Assembly (NCBI RefSeq): GCF_905147365.1
Contig: NC_056416.1
Span: 1,756,001-1,820,000, forward strand
Direction: 5' to 3'
DNA length: 64,000 nucleotides
From: Aricia agestis
Taxonomy: Eukaryota; Arthropoda; Insecta; Lepidoptera; Lycaenidae
Part shown: in pieces, positions 48,320-60,689 of the stretch
Layout: every line of letters starts with the position of its first letter
Numbering within the stretch: position 1 is the stretch's first letter
Notes under the pieces: generated by a model
Database searches by the model: none
What the model was told of the DNA's origin: nothing
What the model saw: only the letters and a program-made list of their open reading frames with translations
Position numbers and translations under genes: made by a program

Positions 48320-50888
48320 AGGCGCTATAAATTACTCCTGCGTAGCTTTTTTTGCGTTGGGGAAATGTGTTTACGCATCGCGGCAGTCTGGAGAGGACTA
48401 CCGGGGTATGTGGGACTCTCTGGGCTGAGGGCCGCATCCGGGCATACCCGCTAAAACCCCAACGGTGTTCCTGCTCTTCGCTTAAGGCAGAGCCACGAGA
48501 CACGCGGAATGCACAACCGCCACCCTGCCAGCATCAAAACATGTACCTAATCTACATCTCGTTGGTCATGTACTACGTGCGGCTCTCGAAAAGGATTCCA
48601 GGAAGCCACAGTACAGATCAATCATAAGTAGATCCTCGATATAATCACTGCGCACGCGTCATCGTGACGTATACAGAATGAAAAATATCTCGTCATGTTA
48701 TATAATGTATGCAATATGATATAAGGTATGCCTGTGGTCAAGTTGCATAATGCATTTGATCATTTCGATAGCGAATTTGAGTACTCATATAGGGCATCGG
48801 AAGAGTCATGTCATCGATGAGCTATCTCGTATAATGGAGGTCATAAACGGAAAGGCCGATTGAATACGTTCGTACTGAAGCAGGCCGATTTGACTGGATT
48901 CGTTTTGTACACTCCCGTGTACGTGCACGAGGTCCGACGATCCGACGAATTAAATAGGCCTTTCTACATAAGGGCAAGACTTAAGGAAAATTATTACGTT
49001 GACGCTATGGCCACAATATTATGGAAATTTTGAGGATATTGTTAAACATCACATACACACCAGCAGCATCAGCATTTTATAACAATTAAATTAAATGTAC
49101 ACGGGAATTACCCATTCACATTATAATTTGTGATTCATTTTAATTACCCATTCATAATATGATTTGTGATTAAATTAAACTTGTTTTTGACGCATCTAAA
49201 CATAAAAAATATTACTTTGGCACTTGGGCTCGGTTTTTTGACAGGAGCTATCGGTATCACAATGTTTCGATGTCAGCCAATCAAATCGCTAGTGAATAGA
49301 TAAATCCTGGTCAAAAATCTCAGAAACCAAGCATAGTGGGCAAAATTTAATAAAGATTATTATTATTATTAAGAGCCTATGCTGTCCAGCTTGCTTCCAG
49401 TTCTCTCGATCCAACGCAGCCGTAGGCCAAGCTGGCTCGTATTTGTCAAGCTCATCGCGCCATCTTTTTCGAGGCCGGCCACGGCGGCGTTGTCCATCCT
49501 CTGGTACGCATAATACAGATAGCAGGAGCAAAATTTTTTACAGATAGCAGGAGCTTTTTTGTGTAAGCATTGTATGCCATGTACTTATTTTACTTTTGCT
49601 ACAAGTTACAACGTTATTCATTTTCTTATCTCCACCGCCTCTGTCCATTTCCCATCTTATGCCATATCTTCGTTTCCTAGCTCGTACATAATACGAATTT
49701 AAGCGTCGTCCCCACCACGTAGAACGGTACCGGACAAAACAACACCTATGTCATCACCTAGCTACCGTTATCGCTCCATACAAATTGTTATTCTATTATG
49801 ATTCACACCGCGTATGTTTGTTGAACTAGAACGTTTGAACTTTTGGTCAGTCAAAAAGTTGGCTTGTGAAATATTTTTATGATTCGGCAAAGCTGTTCGC
49901 GACAAGAAAAGAGGCAAAAACCGCTTTACAACAAATTACAAAAATACGCGTGCAAAATACAAAAATACATGCCGATTGCATTATGTAGTCAATGATGTAA
50001 GATGCGAAAAAATTTTAGGTGGACCACCATTAACAGGAGTAAGAAAAACAGATTCTGGCCAAGTCTCCTACCTACCCGATAAAATCGGCACCAGCTGTTT
50101 TGGGAAACTTTATGTTAAAAATTGTTTGTTTTGGAATTTACTATAACTATTATGTATGTTTTTTGCTGTAGATCTGCCTAACAGGTCCCATGATCTATGG
50201 GGTCCTATGTGTGTCGGGGACCAGGGTCCGCAGAACTGGTACCACCGTTAGGCGACAATACCTGCGCCTGCGCAGATACTATCGGTGTCCTTAATAGGGC
50301 TCCAATTTCATGAGGTTTCAACAACCTATCGCAAAACTATAAATAGTTAAACTAATAATCTAAAAACCATAAAAAAGTTTTTTAGGAAACACCAATGTCT
50401 CTCATAAAAGCTGTGTGAAAATTTTAACAAGATATTTAAATCCTTACATCCATTAAAACTGTTAATTTTCTTCACTTTCAAAGATACCTTATATGGGGAG
50501 GCCGATTTTTCCGGTCGGACTGATCTCAGGTCAAACTGAGCGGACTCCTTTCGTTCAATCCCGTATTCCGTACGTAGCCGGTCAGGTCGGCCTGCTATCA
50601 GTCTATTTGAATCGATCAGCCTCTTCGTATGTAAGTGCCTTAACAGCATAACCACACGTAATTGTATGATAGATGAATTCACAATAAGTTATAAGTTCTA
50701 GCAGATAATAAATAGTGTTACTCACGCGTGGTGAATAGCGTGACACCTTGGCCGACCTCAAAACCGACCGTAAACAATTGATTTACGGGCTACGGGTTAC
50801 GGGTTACGGTACAACAGTAGTTGGAAACTAAGCCACACGCTTGTCCTAACAAACAGGTCCAGTAACCGACAGGTCTACTAATAGTTAA
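48320..50888. other. Non-coding stretch with an RTE fragment
   Basis: Contains the RTE remnant at 49350-49501 and a short imperfect tandem duplication at about 49107-49180 ('attacccattca' twice). No gene recognised. Confidence 0.35.
49350..49501 (-). pseudogene. RTE LINE C-terminal fragment
   Basis: On the minus strand the residues RRRGRPRKRWRDELDKY and WPTAALDRENWK match the RTE terminal region. They are followed by TAA-rich repeats (plus strand 'attattattattattaag', 49354-49371), the same tail type as the 36.3-kb copy. Only about 50 codons remain. Confidence 0.75.
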
Positions 50889-51683
50889 TCTTATATCTTT
50901 AAACGAGCAATTCTTGTATAATATATAATATTTGGAATCTCGGAATCGGCTCCAACGATTTTCATGAAATTTAGTATAAAGGGGGTTTCGGGGGCGATAA
51001 ATCGATCTAGCTAGGAATCATTTTTAACCCCCGACAAAAAAGAGGGGTGTTATAAGTTTGACGTGTCTGTCTGTCTGTCTATTTGTCTGTGTGTGTATCT
51101 GTCCGTGGCATCGTAGCATCCAAACGGATGGACCGATTTTGATCTAGTTTTTTTTATTTGAAAGCTGACATGATCGAGAGTGTTCTTAGCTATAATTCAT
51201 CATCATCAGCCTGCTCAGTGCTGGACAATCAGGGTTTATCTGGTTCATGAAAGGCCGTTAGCAACTTGTATTTGTTGATGAACAAACTAGCTATTTGACC
51301 AAGCTTTGCTCGGCAACGAACAAAATGACATTTTCTAATAAGAAATTTAAAAAAAACCCCCGCCAAACAACTTTAAAAAGTAATGAAATAATATTTTCTG
51401 CCTTTAAGTTCAAATAATTCCTAACTTGTGTAAAGTAATATTTTAGTCCATAATTGTTGTCAAGGTGTGTCGGGGGACCGCTAATGTAGATGTTTGATTT
51501 GAGGTTTCACATAACATTATAGTTTAAGGATCAGTTCACAGCGAAGTTAGGAATTATTTGAACTTAAAGGCAGAAAATATTATTTCATTACTTTTTAAAG
51601 TTGTTTGGCGGGGTTTTTTTTAAATTTCTTATTAGAAAATGTCATTTTGTTCGTTGCCGAGCAAAGCTTGGTCAAATAGCTAG
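50889..51683 (+). mobile_element. Helitron with internal inverted copy of its own 3' end
   Basis: It begins 'tcttatatctttaaacgagc' after an A, passes 'gaatctcggaatcggctcca', and ends with a hairpin region 'ccgagcaaagcttgg', 8 bases and CTAG followed by T. TC start, stem-loop before CTAG and an A/T target are Helitron hallmarks. A simpler relative sits at 52131-52313. A second, inverted copy of the 3' end lies inside (51281-51427). Confidence 0.75.
51063..51112 (+). repeat. (tctg)n microsatellite
   Basis: Runs of 'ctgtctgtctgtct' then TG-rich sequence. Common inside this type of insect repeat. Confidence 0.85.
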
Positions 51684-51689
51684 TTTGTT
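51281..51689. repeat. Near-perfect foldback, 147/146-bp arms
   Basis: Arms 51281-51427 and 51544-51689 are reverse complements with a single 1-bp indel (five against four C in the 'cccccgcc' tract). Each outer end carries a Helitron 3' terminus plus six identical bases beyond CTAG ('aacaaa'/'tttgtt'), so the duplication copied flanking DNA as well. The spacer of 116 bp is single-copy. Confidence 0.95.
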
Positions 51690-51725
51690 ATAATAGTTCA
51701 TCGATTAGAAAGGCAAGGAGGGAAG

Positions 51726-51758
51726 AATTTACCCTTCCTTACTTAGGAAGGGTAAATT
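51726..51758. repeat. Perfect 14-bp hairpin
   Basis: 'aatttacccttcct' and its reverse complement around 'tactt', just outside the Helitron. Confidence 0.95.
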
Positions 51759-52130
51759 TTAAAGCACAACGTGTGACCTAAGAATATTCCCCTCTTACGA
51801 TAAATAATATTTATATAGTCATTACGTAATTTTTGTGCGGCATATCAAAACTTTTATTAGCCATGTTCTTAACTTGCTAATTAACTTGAAAATTAATAGG
51901 CACATATTTAAATTTCAAGTCATTATGTCATACCACGTTTCGAGACAGCAGGGCAAGATCGTTAGATATAAGATACTAATCTAAGTACATTTCATGTTGA
52001 GATAAAAACGATAAAACTAAGGAACATTAAAAATATATCACACACATTAATCTCGATTTTATTTCGTTAAAATAAATTTTCGTTGCATCAGCATTTCAAT
52101 GCGTTTTCTACCGTCTTGAATAATTTTATA

Positions 52131-52313
52131 CTAGCTATTTGACCGAGCTTTGCTCGGTATTCGATATAACATGAATAAAATGACATTTTCTAAAAATGAT
52201 TTTTAGCTAGATCTATTTATCGCCCCCGAAACCCCCTATATACCTACTAAATTTCATGAAAATCGTTGGAGCCGATTCCGAGATTCCAATTATATATATT
52301 TAAAGATATAAGA
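52131..52313 (-). mobile_element. Short Helitron
   Basis: On the minus strand it runs from 'tcttatatctttaaatatat' to 'ccgagcaaagctcggtcaaa' and 'tagctag'. The perfect stem 'ccgagc'/'gctcgg' lies 8 bases before CTAG. A and T flank it. 183 bp, no coding. Confidence 0.8.
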
Positions 52314-55300
52314 TAAGATAGGGCTCTAAAGCCTCTATAAAATTTCTAATCATACAAAAATATATTAATTTATTAGTACCTAAATTAAACTGTAATTATT
52401 AACTATAGAAAGTAATAAATTACTATATTTTATAGAAACTTTGATTGCGGGTGCGAAATTACGTGAGATAAAACACTATAGAAAGTGCGAAGTTGGTAGA
52501 GTCTCTATTAAAGTAATTTCTGAAGGATAACATGAACAATTCCACACCAGGGTTCCAGAATCATTACAGGCATGCTATCGCCTTGCGCTAGCGATTGTCT
52601 ACACTAATTTATTGGTAAGCAAAACCCACACACATGGTAGACCATTTCCCGAATCAGGCGCACGCACACAGTAACATGATTCCAGATAACTTTAAATCGC
52701 AAAGCGCAATATACCGTACAAGTGACAGCTGGGTTACTATATAATTATACTGCGCGATGATGCGCTGACACTTGGATGATATCGCATTAAGCAACAATCG
52801 CGCGAATTGGTCCTCAGGTGCAAAGGCAACGGCAACGAAGGTCGTGAGAAGCGACTTGCACTTTCGTCGATAGGCGCCCGGGAGTCTGCACGAGTTAATC
52901 ATTCATCGGAGGGCCGCGGAGAAAGTCTAGCTCCCTAGGCAACCTAGGCAACCTAGCCAATGATTTGTGGACGCCGGGGGAGGGCTAGGCCTTGAGTTAT
53001 GGGAGGTGCGAACGAGGCGCGGTCCATATATCCACGTCTTGGCTCCGGGAATGTTGAACTGAGCGTTAATCATTTTGAATATTAGTCTATGTTTAATCCA
53101 TAAGTCTGTAGGACTGTATCTATAGTGATACAGTAAACATTTCATTAAAGTCTACTGGCATCGAAATCCTGCTGTGCACTACGTAGACACTTGCGAATTT
53201 TTGACGATACTAATAATAATTGTAGTCGAAGATTAAAGAAAACAGTCAAAAGCAACCAATGCTGATGTCCAACACCGTTCTGATGATGTCGACCAGCTTA
53301 ACGATAATTATGACTTTAGACTCAAAGCACGTAATCTCAACGTTATAAAACCCAAACAAATCGTAACAAATAAACATTAAATTCAACATTACGACAGCAA
53401 CATCGATTGAACAGATAATCAAGAGAAAACGAGCTAAACAAAAACCCTAATAGAATCTCAAATCGGGCGCAAAATAATAGAAAAATCAACAAAGATGTCA
53501 CTTTCTCACGAGACGCCATGAAGATTGTTCGAGAAGAATGGCGAGTATTGATAGGATCACGACTTTCGACAAACACTTTATATTAGCAACTACTTCAACT
53601 CGAAGTTATTTGTTGAATAGGTTGAATAGAAGGGAGAAACAGAAAATAAGTTCAGTTAGCAGGTAAGTTACTGCTATTATTTTTTGGTTTTAATATAAAT
53701 GTTGTGTAGCGATTATGATAATGGCCGAAGCACCTACAAGTAGTACCTACAGAACTCTACCTGCAGGGGTCACTTCTAGAAAATTTTATTTTACTAATCG
53801 ATTTGTACATGATCATTATGATAAATAATGTGTCTCTTACTAGAGACTATACTTCTAAAATTAGCAAGAAATAAATAGCTGACCAATGCCCAGTTTCTAA
53901 AACGTTAATCGGAGTTCAGAGTCTTTTCAATAGCGTTGTTGATTGGTACGTTCCTCAAAATAAACTCTTGTCAAAAAACTGCAGACACCGTGTATAAAAT
54001 GCATGCAACGTATGTTCCTATTCATACGTATAAGGCAAAAAGAAAGTCTACCGTTCGACATAATTGATATTGTTATCGGTGTTGATTTCATAAACACCGC
54101 CAGAGACCGGTCTGTTTACATTTTTCTGACATTATCTTTAATTACTTGCGTTAAATATCAATATAATCAACTTTAACACAAATTAAATAAACATTAAAAT
54201 TGCTCCAAATTAAAGTAGGCCTTCAAACACTTAGGCTCTCAAGGTTTATGGCGATAATGTCGATGATTAATTGCTTCCGACGTTGTTTTGTATTAACTCT
54301 ACGATCGAAGACAATAAAAGAGAAAATTACTAGCGGAAATTAGGTATATGTGTCTAAGCTCTGTAATGCAACTGCATAAGCACTGCTTTACCGTATCTTT
54401 TTTTGGTACCAAAGGTGACCGTAACTGGTACCAGCACAGCAGCACAAACAGCAGACCAATTCGACAACCCGTGGTTCCGAGCACGCGTCACGGCCACGCT
54501 ACCGGCACAATTATCATATCTAGACCACTCTCACTGAATCAAAAAGAACGCCGCAGCCCAAAGAAACCATCAGGTGCACGTTTCACTTTCCAATGATTTA
54601 TCTTGGCCGCTTCGCCGTTTAAAGCTCAACCTTAGCAGTGCGAGTTAAGGTTGGAAGTCCTCTGGTGCTCCCCAGACGTGGTAATTATCAAGATTTGCAC
54701 GGAAACCCTTAAGCGTCGCTAATTGTGCCCATGCCGATAGTTCGGTTAATGCATTAGAAAATAACAGTAATGACCCTGCTAATGGATTAACTTCAATGGA
54801 GCGGACATTTTGGAATCCAATACAGTTCCGCCGGGAAAGGCTTGCATTTTGTTTCGTTTAATGAATCGTCATCAACATCTCCCACCTGTGTATCGTCACA
54901 ATTAAAGAAAAGGCATTTCTGTATTAAGCTCAACCCCATCTGTTTGTCGTAATGCTATAGTGGTGGGGATGATAATATACCCCTCCATGTTTGAAAAGAA
55001 AAGTCTTCAGCGGTTAAACTCAGTTGGTACTTGATAGAAATTTGACATGGTGTCAAAAAGATGTTAGGATGTTTTCTTTTGTCGCTATTGCGGAAAAAAA
55101 ATATTATGAAAATAGATAACAGAAACTACCTGAAAGATAAACTCGTGGTTGTGGTGACTTGTGATTATCTTAAGGCCATCCCCTGAGCAAACGACCTTGA
55201 CCATACATTTGGCGCGTTGCCGAGATCCCACCAAAATCCTATTTTTTTTACTTAACTTAGTTCAAAATTTACCTAAAAAATTGTAGGTCTATTAGCGTGT

Positions 55301-56274
55301 GTTTCAAATATACGTAATTTGTAAATACTATAGAGATACTGAATGTATGCTTGAATTTAAATAAATTGATATTACTTTGGAAGTTCATAAACAAAAATAG
55401 GGAATTAATAACGGAGAAAGGAATGCTCATATCATGCTGAAGATTATTGCTGTATTTTTAATTTCTAGCTTTCAAATTATGAGTTAATAATACTCTAAAA
55501 ACGGTTAATTATGACATCTCCGTAGGGACAGCGTCTTAAGTGGAGGATAATTAAAATGGGCTATAAAAACTAAAGTAAAGGTATGTCCAAAACCTGATGA
55601 TAAATCCGAAGCAGGCGATGCAAAGGTCACTCGTATGTGGCGCAAGCGCAGCCCGAGTTGAAAGGACACGGTCTAATTGCAAAATGTCGCGCTTAATAAT
55701 GTCATTAACTCGATTTTTGGAACTCATTATTTATTTTGACTTAATCAATGAGTCCTTAAACTCGGTCGATTTCGTTGAATTATCTGCTCCATTATTTTTT
55801 TATTATCAGCAGACCAAGTACAATTTCTTAAAATGTCACAAAAGTCTGTTAAATGAAGCCACAGTAGGTCACTTGAAAAACAGTCTCTGGTACCTGTTCG
55901 TCTTTTGATCAAGACTCTCTTATGCTTGATTTAAATAAAACGATGCTCCTCAAGCAAGCAACCTCAAGCTGATGGACTAGTTACTTGATTCAAAAACTTG
56001 GACTCAACAACACCAGTGGTCGTAAAATCCCATTACGCCGCAATCACCACAACCACAGCTAAACGAACAAACAAAACATATGAAACAAACGTCAAAAAAA
56101 ACGTTAACCCACATGCAAATACAAAAGCATTAACACACATACTTAACCGACATAAAATATTATCTGCGCTTATCAAAACATCACATCTACGGGAAGTAGG
56201 GCTGGCGACTGACTGATAAATATGATCTAGTTTAACACATTGGACGTATATTCGATTTCAAACCCTGTAACAGA
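52314..56274. other. Long mostly unique stretch
   Basis: No recognised gene. The plus-strand ORF 54348-54596 (containing KERRSPKKPSGARFTF) and the ORF at 55597-55908 are unrecognised and lack clear splice context. Confidence 0.3.
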
Positions 56275-56308
56275 TAGCTGGCTTGTCCCGTATGGGACAA
56301 GCCAGCTA
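56275..56308. repeat. Perfect 15-bp hairpin, 'gtat' loop
   Basis: 'tagctggcttgtccc' and its complement. Lies 3 bases from the next hairpin. Confidence 0.95.
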
Positions 56309-56311
56309 ATT

Positions 56312-56363
56312 AATTATGCATAGTTCTTTGAGACTCTATAGTCTCAAAGAACTATGCATAATT
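56312..56363. repeat. Perfect 24-bp hairpin, 'ctat' loop
   Basis: Arms 56312-56335 and 56340-56363 ('tgcatagttctttgagact' and complement). Sequence unrelated to the adjacent hairpin. Confidence 0.95.
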
Positions 56364-56521
56364 TATTAGAATTTGGAAGAGACTTGAAAATAAGCATAGT
56401 AGCTAAACAATGGTCTTACAAGCCAGTTGAAAATTCTTTTAATTAGCGTATGACCGGATATTATTCTGCAAGTGACTTCAAGGTCATTCTTGGGACAGAT
56501 ATAATTGCAAACCAGATCTTT

Positions 56522-56811
56522 TTTTTTTTTTATAATAATATCTATGGACGCTTCACACCACGTCAGTCTGGCCCCGTGGTAAGTACCTGAAGGACTTGTG
56601 TTACAGGTACCAGACAACGGATATATATTTAATACTTTTTATACTATACATATATTTAAGATTTTTATTATATGATACACATATTTAATACACATCCATG
56701 ACCCAGGAACTTTGAAAAACTTTTTGTTCCGTCGGCGGGATTCGAACGCGCGACCCCCGGCTTGAGCTACCAACGCGCTCACCACTGAGCCACAGAGGTC
56801 GTCAAACGTCA
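56522..56811 (-). mobile_element. tRNA-derived SINE, full length
   Basis: On the minus strand the head has Pol III A box 'tggctcagtgg' (56782-56792) and B box 'cgttcgaatcc' (56738-56748), then a body with 'ccacggggccagactgacgt' and an A-run (T-run at 56519-56532). 'agatcttt' flanks both sides (56514-56521, 56812-56819) as target duplication. A known lepidopteran SINE type by eye. The B box has one change from consensus (C for the first G). Confidence 0.85.
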
Positions 56812-56819
56812 AGATCTTT

Positions 56820-58332
56820 GGTCTTTTGTACAGGATCTAACTTTTGACAGCCCTAGATTTACACCTCTGTGACCGTCAGAAGCATCGTTAATGACACGTC
56901 ACTTAGTCCGCATGGTCGGAGCTGTCAGAGCGATGGAGCTGTCAGAGATGCCGATGACGCGATACTATAAATATTCCAATTACGCTTTCATTTGCTTCAC
57001 TTAGGCCAAATCCATCATCGTCAGCCTCTCCCCTCTTCTATCTCTCCTAGCCTAGAGAGACATTCTCTTAGAATTGGTGGCTCTGAATCATGGGTAGACA
57101 TTTTTTGCCAATCATGGACTTTATAGGTTGACCCCACAAGGCATATTCGCATACGATTCAGAAGTATCATCAAAAACCACAAATGGATGAAAATAATATA
57201 ATATTCAGTTTAGTATCATCATTAAAACCAGCACAGCAAGCTCATTTTATATTTTTATCGAACTGGATGTTCCTTACATTACTTTTAAACTGATTTGTTT
57301 CTTTTTTAAAAGAACTGAGGAATACAGCTTTAAGTAAATAAAAGATAGGATTTGTTTACATCAATTCTCCATTCATTTTAGCTTGTAATAGATACTTTGA
57401 GACCAGTTTACCTAATAGAATACGCGATTTGCATTCGTATTTTTCTTATCAGCCGATATAAACAGTACAATAAATAGTATTGGAAGTTCCCAAACGGGTT
57501 TGAATATCCGAGGCAAGTGTTTAAGTGGGTATTAGCAATTTTTATTGTCAATCATTATGCGAGAAAACGGGGCCATGGTTATGTAGATTAGTCGAATGGG
57601 AACGCATAAATGCTTATGGTTAACCTAAACTGGAGGTCAGGTACTAAGCATAATGGCTGTTTACTTAGGGCTTCCATATGGAAACTTTTGAGGAAAGCAT
57701 GTAAATTCCTCGTCAAATGTGTTTCTCACACACCTTCATGCTTGATCCTCCTGTGAATATGCAAAGCCTTCTTCGCTTCTCACGTATGTAAAGTGATGAC
57801 TGATGAAGTCTCCAAGAATTTAGTCGTAGAGATGCAAGCCCCAACATCCTGGCACAAAATGCGAGGCGAATTTTAACGTGTATTCGTCGGCCTCGACATT
57901 CTCCAGTCGTTCCCACGTCAGCCATTTACAAGTCAATCAGTTAATATCTCGAACTGTTCGGCTCACACTTCACCTTGATCTGTGCTGTTTGTTTAGCTGT
58001 TTGATTAACTTCAATGAACGTGACTATTGTTCGAAATCTTATTTGTTTAACTCCTGTGAAAAAATCTTAGCATCAATCCACTTCCCGTGATACTCGACAA
58101 GAGAATTGCGTACCCGAAACGCTGTTGGTAGATTAAAGATTTTTTTCGAGTTCACAACGCAAAGGATGACTTGACGGACGTTGTTCGTAGAGTCCTCATC
58201 CTGAGGATGCTCCGGTGTTGAAGCGAAACGCGCGTCGAGGTTTTCATCAACCTGCATGGTGGTGAGGGGCCTTGCACGGATTTGCCAAAATTATTGCTTG
58301 TGTGGTGGTGGTGTTTGCAGGTTCTTGCATGC
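56820..58332. other. Non-coding stretch
   Basis: Mostly unique. A lepidopteran repeat piece ('agcgaaacgcgcgtcgaggt' preceded by 'tcctcatcctgaggatgctc') lies at 58190-58245. Confidence 0.4.
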
Positions 58333-58391
58333 GAGTGTACGCATAGGCAGTGTGGGAGGGAGGTGCTGTACGCATGCCTATGCGTACACTC
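58333..58391. repeat. 17-bp perfect inverted repeat
   Basis: 'gagtgtacgcataggca' and its complement flank a 25-bp G-rich spacer. Confidence 0.95.
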
Positions 58392-59366
58392 ACTCATTCA
58401 CTTAAAGGTTTAGGTTTATTTCGCGGAATATTGCTAAAAATAATAACAAACTTAATTTTTACGCAAAGGAATCAAACGAAGGTTTAGCGAGTTCAAAACT
58501 AATACACTCGCAATAGCAATAAACATAAAATAGCAGCGTGAATTGTTTTTGTTACGGCCAATAAAAAAGATATAAGCGAAGGTGAAGTGAAGGATACTGA
58601 GGTCAGACAGGATACGAAGATTGATTCGAGGTACGCAGCGTGATCAGTCAGTCTATGTGGCACCATGGAGCACCACCAAAAAAATTAACCGTCATAATAC
58701 CCGAAAACCGACGGTTGAGATTAACACATTTAAGATCTGGAAATAAAACATTTTAATTATGAAGATGCACATAAAGCAAGAAAAACATAAAGATTCCGGT
58801 GATAATAATTATGTTTTTACACAAATTACATGTGAACATCATCAGATTTTCCTCATTACATCGACGGGTGCAAAGTAAAAAGAGTCATCTACAAAACAGC
58901 AACTTTTCAGGAGAGCGCATAATAGGAAAAAATGCTCCCATTTTGTCAATTTCCGATAAAATTTATTGAAATTTTCATCATTGTTTCATTATTTATTAAT
59001 GAATCCACATGTATATTTAATTTCTTCTAATAATGTTTAATTTACGAGATATTGTAGTTGTCTGCATCTACATTGCGCTTGAAAATATGACAACTGAGTT
59101 AACTACCACTTGGTCGTTTCTACGTGGGAATTAAAAATTATATTTATTAAAGTATTTTTACCGATTACTAGTACGATTATCAGTAACTACGTAAAGTGTA
59201 ACACTTTATATTATTATTAAAAGTAAGTTATATTATTAAAATATGTAGTTAAACGTTTTACATCTTAAACACACCAAGTTCAGAACATAATTGCGTAGAT
59301 ATCTTTTTCTACGTTGTCGATTCGGTGCAAGGTACACGATTTAGAAGGAAGTTAAAATATGAAAAA

Positions 59367-59613
59367 CTAGCTTTTGCTCGCGGCTTCGCTCGCGTGGAAT
59401 TTGAAAATCGCGTAAATTGCAAATATTCCCGTAAGCTCCCTTAGAAACATGATGTTTTTCCAAGACCAAAAGTAGCCTATGTTACTTTTCATCCTTTCAA
59501 TTAAGTTTATGCCAAAAAACAATACGATTTGTTTCTTCGTTAGAGCGTGAAGGAAGGACAAACAAACAAATAAATAAATAAACATACTTTCCCATTTATA
59601 ATATTAGTATGGA
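59367..59613 (+). repeat. Retroposon, 'cgcggcttcgctcgcg' type
   Basis: Starts 'actagcttttgctcgcggct' and ends 'ttataatattagtatggata' after AAATAAAC-rich sequence. Same superfamily as 44124-44410. Nested in the 58.9-61.1 kb element. Confidence 0.75.
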
Positions 59614-60012
59614 TATACTTAGGAATCATTCATTTACTTTCGTAAAAATCGTATTTTCTCACAACAAAAATGAAATTCTGTGTCAATACTTTAATTATTT
59701 TAAACTAATTTAAAAATTATTCAGTATCATTATCAGTACAGGAACTATGTTGTAAATTATTATAATTTAGGCAGAGGCTTTTTAAGTCTTTGTACTTGGC
59801 ACTTGTAAGCATGATGGGTTCATTATAACATCATAAGCATCGCCGGACGTTTTACACCATCGGAGGGGTGCATACGATTCTTCAGAACACAAAATGAAAT
59901 TTTATTTCAACGATTTCTCAATTGCTTCTCGTGATCACAGAGATCCCAAAACCGGTTAAAGATAAGTTAATAGAAAAACTTCGCGAGAACTTGCAAATGC
60001 CGGGATATGATG

Positions 60013-60300
60013 TTACGCAGGTTGCAATTTACCATTTCTGGACTGATGTAATTGTTTACCTAAATTTTGTCGTAATTTACGTCTCGTATCAATACACGTG
60101 TCTTTATTTCTCAATCGCCTTTTCTTTAGATCAATATTTAACTGACGTCTTTTTCTACCGTTTAACGAGGAAGGCGTAGAACATTCACTTGATGCCTCCA
60201 CTGCCGAAGAAGCATCAATGGTGTTGTCTATAGAAGATTTAAAGTTTGAGAGGGACAATATACTCGATGGCCTGTTTGAGTTAATAAACTCAAGCAGGTC
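60013..60300 (-). pseudogene. Coding remnant B within the TIR element
   Basis: Minus-strand open frame reading DLLEFINSNRPSSIL, then a Ser-rich part (SAVEASSECSTPSSLNG) and a basic part (RKRRQLNIDLKKRRLRNKD) to TAA at 60013. The acidic/Ser linker plus basic stretch resembles linkers in DNA-binding proteins, but no domain is recognised. No joint with remnant A keeps a frame open, so the gene is probably dead. Confidence 0.35.
60269..60300. repeat. Imperfect 14-bp hairpin, 'aata' loop
   Basis: 'ggcctgtttgagtt' and 'aactcaagcaggtc' pair with two transition mismatches. Confidence 0.8.
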
Positions 60301-60532
60301 ATAGATTATATGAGATCAAAGTATCTGTTTAATAAAAAAGAATATATAATATTTTGATCTAATACTGATAATGGACGCGGCGGACTTGAAGTGATGAACT
60401 GTATTCTGAGGGTGTTGGCGTATTTGTTAATTTGCTGAGATCGACAAATTTTCAAAATCATTTTATATTTCAGACTGAGAGTGAACTGGTGTGACTGGCC
60501 TAGAGTATTCAGATCATGGGGACTTATCTTAC

Positions 60533-60689
60533 AAAGTTAACTTATATTCATTTGTCTTCATCGGTGACACATCAAGGTTTTCTATAAGATGTTCAATAAT
60601 TTCATCGGGCAACACAGTATTTTGCTCGATAAATCTATCACTTATGTTCCGGAAACTTTCAACTTCTTTAAAAAGTCGTTTTGGACTTT
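60533..60689 (-). pseudogene. Coding remnant A within the TIR element
   Basis: Minus strand: T-rich acceptor 'ttttttcatgttcag', then open frame SPKRLFKEVESFRNISDRF, QNTVLPDEIIEHLIENLDVS and MKTNEYKLT, then 'gtaaga' donor. The composition and charge pattern look like real protein. The acceptor and donor fit an intron-containing transposase or host gene exon. No family recognised. Confidence 0.4.

Noticed and set aside
56735..56800. Functional tRNA gene on the minus strand
   Set aside because: A and B boxes belong to a SINE with a body, A-tail and target duplication.
60259..60528. Joining coding remnants A and B through an intron
   Set aside because: The best acceptor ('tattaaacag') is followed by stops in all three frames.
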